Source: Epiperipatus broadwayi
Taxonomy: Eukaryota > Onychophora > Udeonychophora > Euonychophora > Peripatidae
Direction of reading: 5' to 3'
Length of the DNA stretch: 64,000 nucleotides
Assembly: GCA_028023455.1 (NCBI GenBank)
Contig: JAQFVV010000353.1
Coordinates: 770,830 to 834,829, forward strand
In this document: positions 36,306-48,917 of the stretch, piece after piece
Layout of the letters: each line of letters opens with the position of its first letter
Position numbering within the stretch: position 1 is the first letter of the stretch
Translations under genes and position numbers: made by a program
Notes under the pieces: generated by a model
The model's input: the letters and a program-made list of their open reading frames with translations, nothing else
Databases searched by the model: none
What the model was told of the DNA's origin: nothing

Positions 36306-38215
36306 GAATTGTGTGATTATACGTATTACTTTATGATGGTGTTTAAATACACAAAACGTTTAGTATTATTTAATTCCTACGTGTAGATGAATACATCCAC
36401 AGGAATATGTTTGCTTCACAGATATAAGTTGGGCAAAGTATTTTAGTTAATCTGCTAAATCATCTTCTTCATTTGTAAGCATAATTTATCGGTTAGATTA
36501 TTAAATGGTAGCAGGAAATTCTATTCAAGTACTTCATAATAATTAACTGTTGATTGATTATTATTTACCGGAACGTAAGTTTAAATTGTCACTTTATTTA
36601 ATGATTACATTATAGCTAAATCATACAGACATCATATTATTTATTATATTATTATAGGTGTACAGTAGGGATTTATTGAATCTGGAAATGACGTTCAATA
36701 TTTCATGAATTGATGCTGAATTTATTATAAATTCCTCAATATTCGGTATATAAAATTGAAATATAAGGTGGGATTAGGTTTGTAAATACTGTACATATGA
36801 GATATATTGAAGAAAGTCGATTGAATTATAATTTATTTATTTGATTTGTTTATTTATGTTTTTATTTAGAATATTGAAATTAATTACTTATTGTTCATAA
36901 ATTTGTAAATAAAAGTTGATTTATAATTAAACTTACTGTGCCGTTGCTATGTGTCATTCATAACATCAGAAATCATAAACTTTGGATAGAGCATACATTG
37001 AAGAGCATACATTGAATTACATATTATCGTCAACATGATATAAGAGTTTATAAATATTTTTTGAGAAAACATTTAGATGCTTTTCGTCTTTGGTAGTTTA
37101 TGATGAGTAAGGTACAATAAAATCCCATTTACCTTTTCCATCATTGCGGCTTTGCGTAGTTGATTCTAGTATAAAATTATAAATGAATTATTAAACTTGT
37201 AAACAGATTTACTAAATAATGACATGATTAAATATATTTACTTAACGTTTTTAAATTGTCATTTGTCAGTATAATAAGAGTCTCAGTAATATGATAAACT
37301 ATAAAATCAGAACCCAAGTATTTATATTTATTTATTGCAAAGCTTTACCTGGACTAGCATTTGTATTAAAAATCATATAGATGATTTAAAAATTTCATAA
37401 TCTAATGTAGTTCCACAAATTACGCCATCTTGTACATGGTCGGCCATCGGGTCGCAAACCATAAAAATCGCAACTTAAGGTTTAAGGGTAGTAACATTGC
37501 ACTTATAATTTGTTTAATGTGTTTTATAATAATACTATGATAGGTCTTCGCGGTATACCCTGGCTGCGATTAAATTAAATTGTAAAAAGTTTATGTTAGA
37601 TCATTAGTTTGGTCTGTAGTTGTGGTCTTTGGTGCATTAAATAGATAGCTTGATATGTCTTTTGGATACAGCTCTTAATAGCTGACAATGTACAGCAGGA
37701 ATTGATTAGTGATCGAGGTTACAATTCCTAGTGCACTTATATTACGTAATTGGGACCGCACAGTCAAATGGTTACAAATTTTGGTGACGCAACGTGTTCA
37801 TACACGATAGGTAGTTGAGAGGGCAATGGCCTTCGGTGGCCATTAGCTGGCCATCGAGATTTACGGTTACAATAAATATATATATATATGTGTGTGTGGA
37901 TGTGTGTGTATTTTGATACATTCCCACACTAAAAATAAATATAGATAGCTTTAGAATAATTATATACTAAATATGGGATTCTATTCTAGCATAATTGGCA
38001 ATATTCAAAATCTCTAGTACATCTGGTAACACTGCAGTGGTGAAGAACATGATGTAGAGTATAAAAAGATTGGTATGTCATTTCACATTGGAAGATGGTC
38101 AATAATATTAAAGCCTATATATTGCAATAAAATGTCCTAACAAGTTCACATATCATTTAATTACATATATTCTAATTGCAATTGTAGTTAACTACTTTTT
38201 ATCATATATATATAT
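36306..38215. other. AT-rich stretch with a GC-richer block resembling an LTR edge
   Basis: At 37771-37776 GTTACA is followed by AATTTTGGTGACGC, the layout of an LTR end plus a primer-binding site in some Gypsy/BEL elements. The block 37430-37865 is clearly less AT-rich and has short inverted repeats (GGCCTTCGGTGGCC). No matching LTR start, second LTR or ORF could be found. Confidence 0.25.
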
Positions 38216-41200
38216 TGTAACGAGCATAGACGTTCGTTACATTGTTTTTTTTTTTTTTAAGTTAAACAATAAAAGATAGTTTAATATAAGGGAAAATTAT
38301 TATACATTTATAAATAAATTATACATATTAGTGTGTGCGTGAATGAGCAAGCGGTTACATAGTGTCATTCACGCTATAAGTTCTCATATGCTCTTTATTA
38401 GCTAAATAATATATTACAAATAAACACACATCTTTGGTGGGTCTAGTATTGAAATGCCAATCAGTATTAGAAAGAAGTTACACAAATTTGCTATTAACGC
38501 TTTGACACATCAAAAGTTATTTAAATTTATGAGATACGTTTAATTAGAACATAACATTAGATACAGATATTTATAGGCTTGAGCTTTTTGAAAAGAGGGA
38601 TCTAATGTAAAGTGACGCGGTGTTAGCATAATGACCGAATATTTGCGGAATCCAATACTTTGAGGTGCTTTATCATATTATGAACAGTCTGGCCGACTTG
38701 CCACCCCACATTTTGTGGAATCGGTTGACAAAGGGATTGCAATGGGCCGAACTTTGCCGGACTTTTCCCATGCATTCTACGTGAGCATATATATGGTCCA
38801 GGGACATTCATCGCCCTGTTTGCGACCTGAAACGAAGAGGAGATGGTCGGTATTCCGACGCACGTCTTTAGATAAAGCTTAATAACATGAGTGTGTCCTA
38901 TGCTAACAACGCTTTGGGGTGGACTAATAACTAGTCAAATAACTACAATTAAGCATATAACCTATAATGATAACATCAAAGATAATGGTATGATCTTATT
39001 TATTAAACATAGTTTAAAGATATTGTTAAAAAAGTATTTTTAAATACCAACGAAAGTTCTAAATCCCCTCCCCCTTTCATTACTCTTATTTAATAAAATT
39101 CCACATACGTATAACATAGTATACAATTAAGTCGCCTTAATTTAGAATTAAATAAATAATATTTTATAAGATTTCAAAGCGTTAATTTGTTTAAACTTTG
39201 AATTCACACCGGAAGAAAATTCATAGTTAAACAACAAGTATATATATTTTATATTAGAACATAAATAAAATGTTGGTACGTAAAACAATCTGGCGAGTGG
39301 ATCAATTAATTAATAACTCATATATATTTAAGGGGACGTTAATAAACTTGATTCATGAAAGTTTACTTAAAGACAGAAAAGATTTTTTTAGAAAATTCAA
39401 TTCGTCAGATTGTTTTAGATTGACATATTAATAAGCAAGCAGATATATAAATCAAATAATCAATAATATAAATAAATGACCCTACCAAAAATAAAAAGCA
39501 TATAAGAGAGAATTAAATTTAAATAAATTATTTAAGAGCAAATTACATGTTATTTATATATAAAAATGCAAAGTTAAAGAATACATGAGAACAGATCTTG
39601 AGAGATTCTTTAGACTAAATTGACTATTAGGTAGCGGCTTGAAATTTACCTTTCAATTTTAAGAGTCCGATTAAAATATTGTCCGTGCACGGAACTTGAA
39701 AATGAAAGTTCTGGAAGCTTCTATTAACATTAAAGTTCTTAGGTCTGGCTTTTCTTCATTGCAGGGCAGCAGGATATTACGGTAGCGCAGATGATGACCC
39801 AAAGGGCCGAGCAAGTTGGTGGATTCACTGCTACATTATTTTTTTAGTTTTACAGCAACGTTAACAATCTCTCAATCAATAGTAACTAATAACTCAATCC
39901 TAACTAATTCAAAATTTAGCCATTTTATACCTTTTTCTCTTATCAGTTGTTTTTGAAGATGCAATTGTTAGATAACGCCAAAAATAAATTCAAATCTATT
40001 TCTAGATTAGAAATAAATTTAACAACATGTTTTTAACACAAGTAAATCTTTAATCTAATTAATCCCATTTATCTTCAGTAAAATTTTAATTAAAAAATTC
40101 CTTTCCCAGATTAAAATAATAGTGCTTTCAACCCCTAATTATTTTTAGACAATTAAACAACACTTGCATCTTCCATATTGGATTTTATATAAAAAAAAAT
40201 GTATAATTTATAGAAAAACAAGCAATTTGAAAAGAAAAAGCCAAAAATGACATATAAGAAATATTTAAAACATCAATATTTTGTTAGTAAATTTTGCTCC
40301 TATGTATATATTTGAGCTGCAACTATAATTTTAATAAGAAGAACTAATAATTAATAAAAAGAATCAATAATAATAAATATTGAAAATTAAACTACAAATT
40401 TAGGTGCGCATCTCAAATATATACATGAAATATATATACTGACAAAAGGAGCAGGATGGGATATAGGGGTTTGAACACGGGTTAGTAAGTAGAAACATGA
40501 AGCACAATCTTAAACTAAGATTGACTGCTTCATTATTTCCGGACATACAATGAAACAAAAAACAAAAACATTAAAAAAAAAAAAAAATGCCTTGACTAGG
40601 AGTTTTCAAGTGACGACCAAAAGAACGACGAAAATTTTCAAAATTCAATATACAATCTTGTTATATAAAACTATATAGATGAAATATCAATGCACATCTA
40701 TATAATGGAAAAAAAATTTTTTTCTATGCTTGGGCTACAACACAATTTCTCCAGGCATATGGGGTTTCCAAGAAAATATATAGCAATGCAATACATATAA
40801 AACTTTCAAACACATCTGTTCCTACACATCGCACATACATACCTATGTACATATATATGCAGCGCTACATATACAAATACATAAATTTTACACACACATA
40901 CACTTCTATATATACTACACAATACTACATACCATTGGAAAAGAGACAAAAAACTTTGGAGAAAAAGTTGAAAAAAAAATCATGCATCTAAAAGAAAACT
41001 CATAGTCTGGTTATTACATGTTTAAAATTGATACATCATAGTATTAAGCTAAAAAATAATTTGCACTCAATCATTTTTTTTAATCTGAGTTCGAACCCTC
41101 CACTTCCAATATTTTTGCATTTGACTCACTACTGGTTAGCAAAATTTATTTTTATAAGGGCGCCAGCTAAGACAGAGTGATAAATGATTTATGATTTATT

Positions 41201-43380
41201 TACACATTTTTCATATATGTCTCAAGAACAAAAAAACCTTTATATATGACATTGAAGAAAAAATACATGTGTACTATGGTTGTAGTACATGGGTTTTAAC
41301 TTTAAACAATGAATTTTACACTTTGAACACATTATTTTAAACATATCAAACATGGAAAAAAAATTATATAACAACTTTTTAAAAAAAAATACATATAACA
41401 GACTTCAGTGCTCAGGGTATGTGGGTGTTTATATCAAGCCCCAGTTGGGCAGCCAAACCCGAAAAAAAAAATCCTATGTGCTGGTAAAAATACGTTTATC
41501 CATCTAACATGAGCTGGAACTCACAAAATGTACTTCAAACCCAGTCAAGCCCAAGATTTAGGTCAGGAACCAGCCTGGATTCGAACCCACCTTCTAAGCC
41601 CCAGATCAAACACCTAATGAATAACATAATAATTATGCCCATGAGAATTAATCTTAATTCGGCCGACTAGCAGAGCTGAGCAAGACAATGAGACATCTAT
41701 TAACTATGATTATATTAAAATTTACATAAGCATTACTGTAATATGTGGAAGAAGTGGAGGAAATGGAATTCGAACTACTCAAATAAGTTAAACAATAAAA
41801 GATAGTAGATACTCACCGTAAGGTATCATTATTTATCGAATGTCTATATATTTTGATTAAATATGATAACGCAAAACATAGTTAACCGATAAACAATCCA
41901 TGCAAGCGTCTATAAACAACTTAAATTTAATGCATTTTTATTTAGGGTCGAGCATGAATACTACATAGATTTGCATTGAAATTAAAATATTCTATCCCTA
42001 TTTAACCTTAGGCTAAAATTCGCAGTCAAACTGGCATCAATCCATCTGATACATCGATGTATTCAATGTAATAAAATACGGCAGCACAAAGGTTAAGAGA
42101 AGAAATTGCCTCTTATGAGATAGGAATATTACATCTATCTGCAAAGAAGAGCAATAAAACAAAAAACTCCATAGAAAGGAACTGCGGTATCCGACTTATA
42201 ATTCCTTCCATAGGCAAACGGAAGTGTGCGGCGTATGAAGCGATTCTGCCCGTAGCGAATCAATATTACACCTACTAACTACATCAATATATCCAATCCA
42301 TTGACCCAATCTAACAACGACATAAATAACCTAAGATTACCCTCCCCTAATATAACTTTACAAATCTATACAGCCATTCACGCCCGACTTAAGTTTAACA
42401 TTTTTATAATTAATTTAACGGAAAACAAAAATCATAATAAAACTTAAAGAACAAAAAATAAATAAATGGAAATGATTTCACAAAATAAATACATTAAATA
42501 AAATTATAACTAATTAATAAATAATGTTGGTCAAATAGAACAATATTGCAATCATTTAAATCTGGAAAAGTTTTTAATTTACTGTTCATAAATTTTAAAG
42601 TTCTTACGGTTATTTAAATAGTTCATCTTCATATATTCCTTGCCGTTTGAACGTGAATTCCCACGTCGTCCGAAAATTGGTATCCTGTTGACCGATTTAT
42701 TTATCCATCCGGAGATTTTTTAGTGTAGTTGGTCCTCAATGTAGAAACGATGGTTCATTTTTCTTCCTTTCTTAGCAGAACTGAAGGGATTGAAGCTGTG
42801 CATCTTTTTCAATCCCCTCAGCACTAACACCTAGCTGTTACATCGTAATAATCATCAATAACTAGTCACTGATTAATAATTTCCAAATTTTCCTTTTATA
42901 TTAATGTGAAGGATTGAATTTACATTACGTCACCGATGCGATGGTCCTTTCGCTGCGGTCCGATTCCATAGGGATTTCTTCTTATTTGCTAACAGTTTTT
43001 ATTGTTTTCTTATCTGACCGGTGTTTTTACATTTAAATGCCGAAGGCTGGTTTACATTTAACTAATTAACAATCATTTCCATTTCTGATTAATTAACCTG
43101 TTTTCCAAATCAAAAATATATTTAAAGATAAATTTAAAGATATAATTTCATCTCCAAATCTTTTTAAAATTTATTTTTAAAATACTTTTTCTTTAATAAA
43201 GTTTTATTTTAATAATTTTTCATTATCTGTGCGATTTAATATATAAGAGTTTAAGATGATATTTAATTTCAATTTTTAATTCTTAAAGAAAATTTTTAAA
43301 TGCGAACTTTTTAATTTACTTTCATGTTTAATAAATTTAAAAAAAAAAAAACAATGTAACGAACGTCTATGCTCGTTACA
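38216..43380. mobile_element. 5.2-kb TIR element with hairpin termini, no recognisable transposase
   Basis: The left end (38216-38258) and right end (43339-43380) are inverted copies of about 43 bp ending in a T/A homopolymer. Each end is itself a hairpin, TGTAACGA...TCGTTACA with a 10-base loop. Both flanks read ATAT next to the end, so a 4-bp target duplication is possible but lies inside a TA repeat. TGT...ACA ends with long TIRs and 4-bp duplications are described for Ginger DNA transposons, which are related to Gypsy integrases. No integrase-like frame survives. The only ORF of note (38623-38811, minus, 62 codons) has no motif. The interior alternates GC-richer blocks (38600-38900, 42000-42300, 42600-43060) with AT-rich DNA. 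Confidence 0.7.
38281..41784. mobile_element. Possible 3.5-kb insertion inside the TIR element
   Basis: A 22-bp perfect direct repeat lies at 38259-38280 and 41785-41806 (core GTTAAACAATAAAAGATAG). If it is a target duplication, the host TIR element was originally about 1.6 kb. The segment contains tRNA-like box-B sequences (GAGTTCGAACCCTCC at 41087, GGATTCGAACCCACC at 41578) but no coding frame. An inverted pair GTGAATGA/TCATTCAC lies at 38339-38372. Confidence 0.4.
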
Positions 43381-44514
43381 ATATATATATACACATACAT
43401 ACATACTGTATCGGAATGGGATTTTATCTTGTATGGTAATAGGTTAGCTAAGTCATCATAAAGAATTAGAGTCTATTTTGAATCCTTGTATCTATATATC
43501 CACTTACACTTTAACTTCATTCATGGGAGATAGAGATTAATAATCAAATAAATATTAACTATGCATCTACAATCACCTCATCCTTACCATCTTTCATTTC
43601 CATTGTTACCAGGTCTAAAACTCATGGAGAATCTTCACAGTCATCTTGTTCAGGATATATTAATATCACTTAAAATGTGGATATGCATGAACATATTTTA
43701 GTATATAAGGATAGGTGTGGATATATAAAATCTGTGTAAATGTGTAAAAATATATGTAAGTATGTGAATAAATGTGAGTAATTGAAAATTGAATAAAGAA
43801 ACATACTCCAAAAGTTTTTAATTTAAACACTTCTATACATTTACAATAAGTAACATTTTAATAATAAAATTGATAACAACATATAAAATATTTAATTTAA
43901 CATCTATATGTTACTCTTTGATTATAGTTGATTTCAATTATTATTCCAAACCCTTATCCCCTACCAAGAGTAGCCATTCGATATCCATATTAATGTACAT
44001 GAAATTTATATGATACTTATGATTGTCTAAATCATTCTTGCTTGCTACATCATTATATTGGAATTATAATTTGTTTTAATTTCATTTTTGATAGGTTCGT
44101 TTCATATCATTTATATTGATAAAGTGGGATTCCCCAGTTATATCATGTAATTATATAAAAAGATAGTAAAAACCATTCATAATAGAAATAATTAGTCAAG
44201 TATACTGAAAACAAGTAATTAAAATATTAGTATGAACAAACAAAAAATATATATAATGGCGTAAATGTATAAATGTTGGGGATAAATATATATTAGATGA
44301 AATCTTACCTTTTCTTTGGTGATGATCAGATTTTTAAACAAGCAAGATGTCAACATTACCTATATTTTATTTTACTTACAATAATGGCAATAATAACTAT
44401 CCATCATGTTATGTATTGACTGATGGATTCCAATTAGGATCCAATCAAAATATCCATATAATGCAAATAATTATAAGCAAAACCAAATGTTCATATGAAC
44501 AAATCTAAAATATA
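43381..44514. other. No recognisable feature
   Basis: AT-rich DNA. Nothing supported beyond a short (TA)n tract at the element boundary. Confidence 0.45.
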
Positions 44515-44600
44515 TATTCTGGTGATTTTAATGAGCACATAAATAATTTTATACCTTATCAAATATCTACTACTAAGAATATAAATTTATTCATGGAGTA
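44515..44600 (+). repeat. Dispersed repeat resembling a LINE endonuclease fragment, copy 2
   Basis: Partner of 19190-19300. The plus frame contains GDFNEH followed by a short open stretch ending near 44600. GDFN is a core motif of APE-like LINE endonucleases, but the rest of the domain is not recognisable. Confidence 0.35.
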
Positions 44601-44727
44601 AACAATTCTGAATATTTTACTAAGATAATTCCCAAGCACAATTCCCAGATCATCTTTTATCTAACAAAATACATTCATATAAATAAAAGTATGGGTCAAT
44701 TTCAAATTCATTTAAATGATTCTTTGG

Positions 44728-44790
44728 GAGAGTTTTGCCTGTTTTAATAACAGTTATGAGCAAGCATAAGAAAAGGTGATAATGTGATGA
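44728..44790. mobile_element. Family H hairpin retroposon, 3' tail only
   Basis: GAGAGTTTTGCCTGTTTTAA, then CAGTTATGAGCAAGCATAAG and GGTGATAATGTGATG match the tail of the copy at 33269-33413. Confidence 0.65.
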
Positions 44791-47700
44791 ATCTCCTTTT
44801 ATTTGTCAATATTGATTGGCATTGATATAACAAAAGGTAGGCTTTATTTTGATGTTTTTGGAGATCTTCATTGTCAATTATTTTAATAATATATTCAGAC
44901 TTGCTTGATCATGAATATATATATAATGTTTAGTGTACATTGACTTTGGAGCACAAGGTTCATGAATTGTGGCTCCAGATGTTTACTTTTGTGGCTTGAA
45001 CGTTTTGTGAATTCCCAAGCAATATGCCATTTAATTATTTTAGATTTTATTTCAACATATTTTATTTATAATCAAATTACTATAATAGCTATGATGATGA
45101 TAGTGTAATATTGGTATCAGTAAAAAAAAAACCTTTAACCTTTACTATAAATAGTTTTAATGCAAATGTTATTTCATGTTTTAAACATATCATCTATATA
45201 AGTATGTAAACAAAAAAAAATGTCGCTCTAAAACAATCAATTTGAATCAATGCAACCAGAATTTTTTAATTACTTTCTGGATATCTTTTGTCCTTATATA
45301 TATGTTTTTGATGATAAAACCATCTAATTTAATAGTGCACAAAATCAGACAATATTATACTCAAATACTTTATAACTTTAAATTCAAAATATCTGTGTAA
45401 ATATAAAACATTTGTATTTTTAACTTAATTATACACAACTAAAATACAAGTAATAGTAGTAGTAGTAGTAGTAATAGTATTAATAGTACTACTACTAGTA
45501 GTAGTAGTAGTAGAAGCATACTATCTAGTTACATTTAGTATATTTATTTTAAAGTATTAAACAAGCTTTTCTTATTATATGTGTTATATGCATTATTTGT
45601 ATTGAATTAAAATACAATTTGTAAAAAATTATATACAAAAATTTAGCTTCATATATATGTAAATAACTATGTTAAGTATTCTTCCAGAATTGCATGGAAG
45701 TAAAAATGAAATGAAATATTACAATCAAGTAATAAAACTAAATCATCGTAATCAATAATTTATTATTACTTGCCATTTTTTAATCCCAATTAATTCCAGA
45801 ATATAGAGCTACATTACAATCTTCAATGAATTTTTGTATTTTATTAAAATACATAATCACATATCTAATTTTTCTATTTTAGAGTCTACTATTTCTTTTA
45901 ACCTTAAGATTATTAGTTAGTTATATAAAACCTATGCTTTTACTATGAAGGTTTATATATGCTATAATCACGTTTACTTTTACGTAATTTGTGCATTGGT
46001 ACGTTAAATAGAAATCCAGAATTGCTATTTAATGTTTTATTTATAGTTATATAAAACAAGATATTTTTCCATATTTTTTATAAACAAAATTCAGTTTGTT
46101 ACACAAATACCTATTGTGTATATTTTTAGATTTATTTAAAAATAAATGTATAATAATTGTAAATCAATAGTAAAATTAAATTATAAAAGTTTTTGCTTTT
46201 TATAAAAAATAATAATTTATGGAAATTTAATTTTTAATAATATATATATCGTATAATTTTTTTCAGAATGTTATATATATGAAAAAAAATAAGTAAAGAG
46301 TATTTTTTAATGTCCAGTTGTTGCAGATGCTAGAATAAAATATATTTTATCTTTACAATACTATTTTGAATAATAAATTAGTATAATTTTTTTTGAGACA
46401 AAAAAAATTTTTAATGTATATTTCTTTTTTTTTTTTCCAGCTTTATTTTACAAACATATGTTATAAATTGTTTTCATTCTTTTAAGTCTCGTTATAATTT
46501 AAAATGGGTGTAAAATGCTAAAAGTAATTGTGTTTCAAGAGGTGAACTACCAAGACACTGCTTAATTCTGTAATTGCTTAATTATAATGCCAGCATTATT
46601 TAATTCTTTTTGCCTTCAGATAGGTAAACTTAACATACAATATATATATATTCCATAAAGAATCAATAAAATAGAAGGCATTTTTCATTCTGCCTTGCCA
46701 ATAACCCCATGGTGAAGGTTTTGTTTTCTTTACTTTATCCTTTAGCTAAGAAATGTTAGATTTTCATTAGCCAAACAATAATTGGTGATTAACTAGTTGG
46801 ATATGAGCTGCCTAATTGAAAATCTGCAAATAGCTGTCAAACATTTTCTATATTTCATATAGTATATATACATTTATTATTTTAAAATATGATGAAATCT
46901 TTATGTGCTATCTATATTAAACTTAATCAAATGTATCTCTTGAATTATTGTTTAACTACTAAGGATATGAAAATGGAACGATGTTACATCAAATAGATGT
47001 TGTTTTTACAACCTGATTCCACTTGGCCTCAAACAATATTTCCAAGTTATAATTTCTTAATTATTTCTTTTATTATTTTTAATTCACCATAATTGCAAAT
47101 TATGATTATAAATATATATATAGAGAACAATCAACAAATATAATGCTGGTACATCTGTTCTTTTGGTTTTTATATAGGTAATAAATCGGACAAACAATTT
47201 TATTCAAAGTCAAATCAAACCTAGATATAAACACAATTGTATTTGTCCTGAATAAAATTACTTGTCAGTTATGTCACATCTATAAGAATCAAGATAGAAT
47301 ATATAAATATCATTTTATATTTGCTAAATAATCCGTTAAATAAATTAATGCTTTGATATTAACAGTACTTGAAAAATTGATTGTTTCATTGTTTACATAT
47401 AGTTTGAAACATTGTATTTATTAGTCACTATATATATATAAACTTTATCAACAGTGAGTATTATGAAATAATCAAGATTAACACTCTAACACTGGTTTAT
47501 CAAGTAAATGAAACACTCTCAATCCAAAGCACAAAACAAAACTTTTTTGAAAGAAAAACTTGATCCATCTTTACTCTTTTACACCAATTCCTTTATAGAA
47601 GAAAGTCTAAGGTAATTTGCATGTGTGTCTATATAAAAGGTAAATTATTTTAAAATATCTTGATGCAGGACAAAGATTCTAACATAGCTCCTAAAAGAAG

Positions 47701-48014
47701 AATGGTGAAAAAAGAATTAGTCATTAAATTTCCAATTACTATATGGTAAAAGTTTAATAATTATCCATCTAAGTTTTATATTCTATTTAAGAATAGGTAG
47801 CTATATTTTACTGAACCATATTGGTTAATCATATGGATTGTCTATGAATCAGTAACCTCAAAGATAAATTCTAAGCATGGCAAAAACTGAAAAAAATTCA
47901 AGTTTTATCCATATATGTATATATATTTGAAATACCTCATATATAAATTTTGCTAGCATTATGCATTGTTTTTATTGTGTATATATATATATTAATGTAA
48001 TTATTAGGTGTTTG
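44791..48014. other. 3.2 kb, no genes, one palindromic trinucleotide repeat
   Basis: At 45450-45513 a (TAG)n tract flips to (ACT)n and back, so the RNA or single strand could fold. Otherwise AT-rich with TA microsatellites and no ORF of note. Confidence 0.5.
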
Positions 48015-48140
48015 TGGTCATATTATCAATTATATAAGGTGGATTGAATAGCTATGGGGAATTTGAAAGTCTGAGTTCAAGTCCCTTATAATTACATTAA
48101 CTTTAGTATAGATAATATACATCGATTTAAATATTATATA
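48015..48140 (+). mobile_element. tRNA-like SINE family C copy
   Basis: ATATAAGGTGGATTG, TGGGGAATTTGAAAGTC, GAGTTCAAGTCCC and TTAGTATAGATAATATACAT occur in the order seen at 16240-16376. It ends in TA repeats. Confidence 0.6.
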
Positions 48141-48654
48141 TATATTCTAAACTCAACAATTATGTTCCATTTGAAACAACAATATATACACATAATGTCT
48201 TTTCACTACATCAGTTGTTAAAGATTCCATGTCATAATTTATTTTAACATTTGAACTCAGATTAAAGACATGACAGAAAGCTATAGTGCTATTGCATCAT
48301 TAAAGTCTTTTCATAGGTATGTGTGAATATATGTATATATGTTCTAAAAAGAACAATCACCACACAATGTAGACAGTAGAAATATATATATATGGAAATA
48401 TATTCTAATTATTATCGTAGTAGAATATTTAGGCTTGTTTGTTCTGAGAATAAGTTTATGCAAATATATATATATATAGTTTTTCACCACATCACCCATT
48501 AAAGACATCATTGTAATGCTTATTATTTATTTCACCATTTTTATATTTTAAAAAATCCTATTAAAATTATTATAATTTTATTACAAAAATAACACACTAT
48601 ATTATTGTCGCTCTACTTGTTACTGCTATTACTAGTACTATATATACATAGTTA

Positions 48655-48872
48655 TTAAGTAATAATTTACTAAGGCTGTAACCTTAGAAATAAGCGTCTG
48701 AAAAATACGAAGGTAGGGATCTCTATAGGTCTTAAAACACAAGCTTACGCTACGAAGAAAAGAGAGAATCCTCATAGCGTAAGCTTGTGTTTTAAGACCT
48801 ATAGAGGTCCCTACCTTCGTATTTTTCAGATGCTTATTTCTAAGGTTACAGCCTTAGTAAATTATTACTTAA
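48655..48872. mobile_element. Near-perfect hairpin (foldback/MITE), 98-bp arms
   Basis: Arms 48655-48752 and 48775-48872 are inverted copies with only two or three mismatches and a 22-bp loop. The sequence includes CTAAGGCTGTAACCTTAG, itself palindromic, and CTATAGGTCTTAAAACACAA. A 14-bp direct repeat, ATACATAGTTATTA, lies at 48644-48657 and 48904-48917 and may be a target duplication enclosing the hairpin plus a ~31-bp tail. The low divergence between arms means a young element or ongoing arm correction. Confidence 0.85.
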
Positions 48873-48917
48873 TATAATAATGGGCGTTTAATAAAATTTA
48901 TAAATACATAGTTATTA

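Noticed and set aside
38623-38811. 62-codon frame within the TIR element as a transposase piece
   Set aside because: No motif, no extension in other frames, and its length is within chance for a GC-richer block.
38216-43380. LTR retrotransposon interpretation of the TGTAACG...CGTTACA ends
   Set aside because: The ends are inverted, not direct, copies, and no direct LTR pair or coding region was found.
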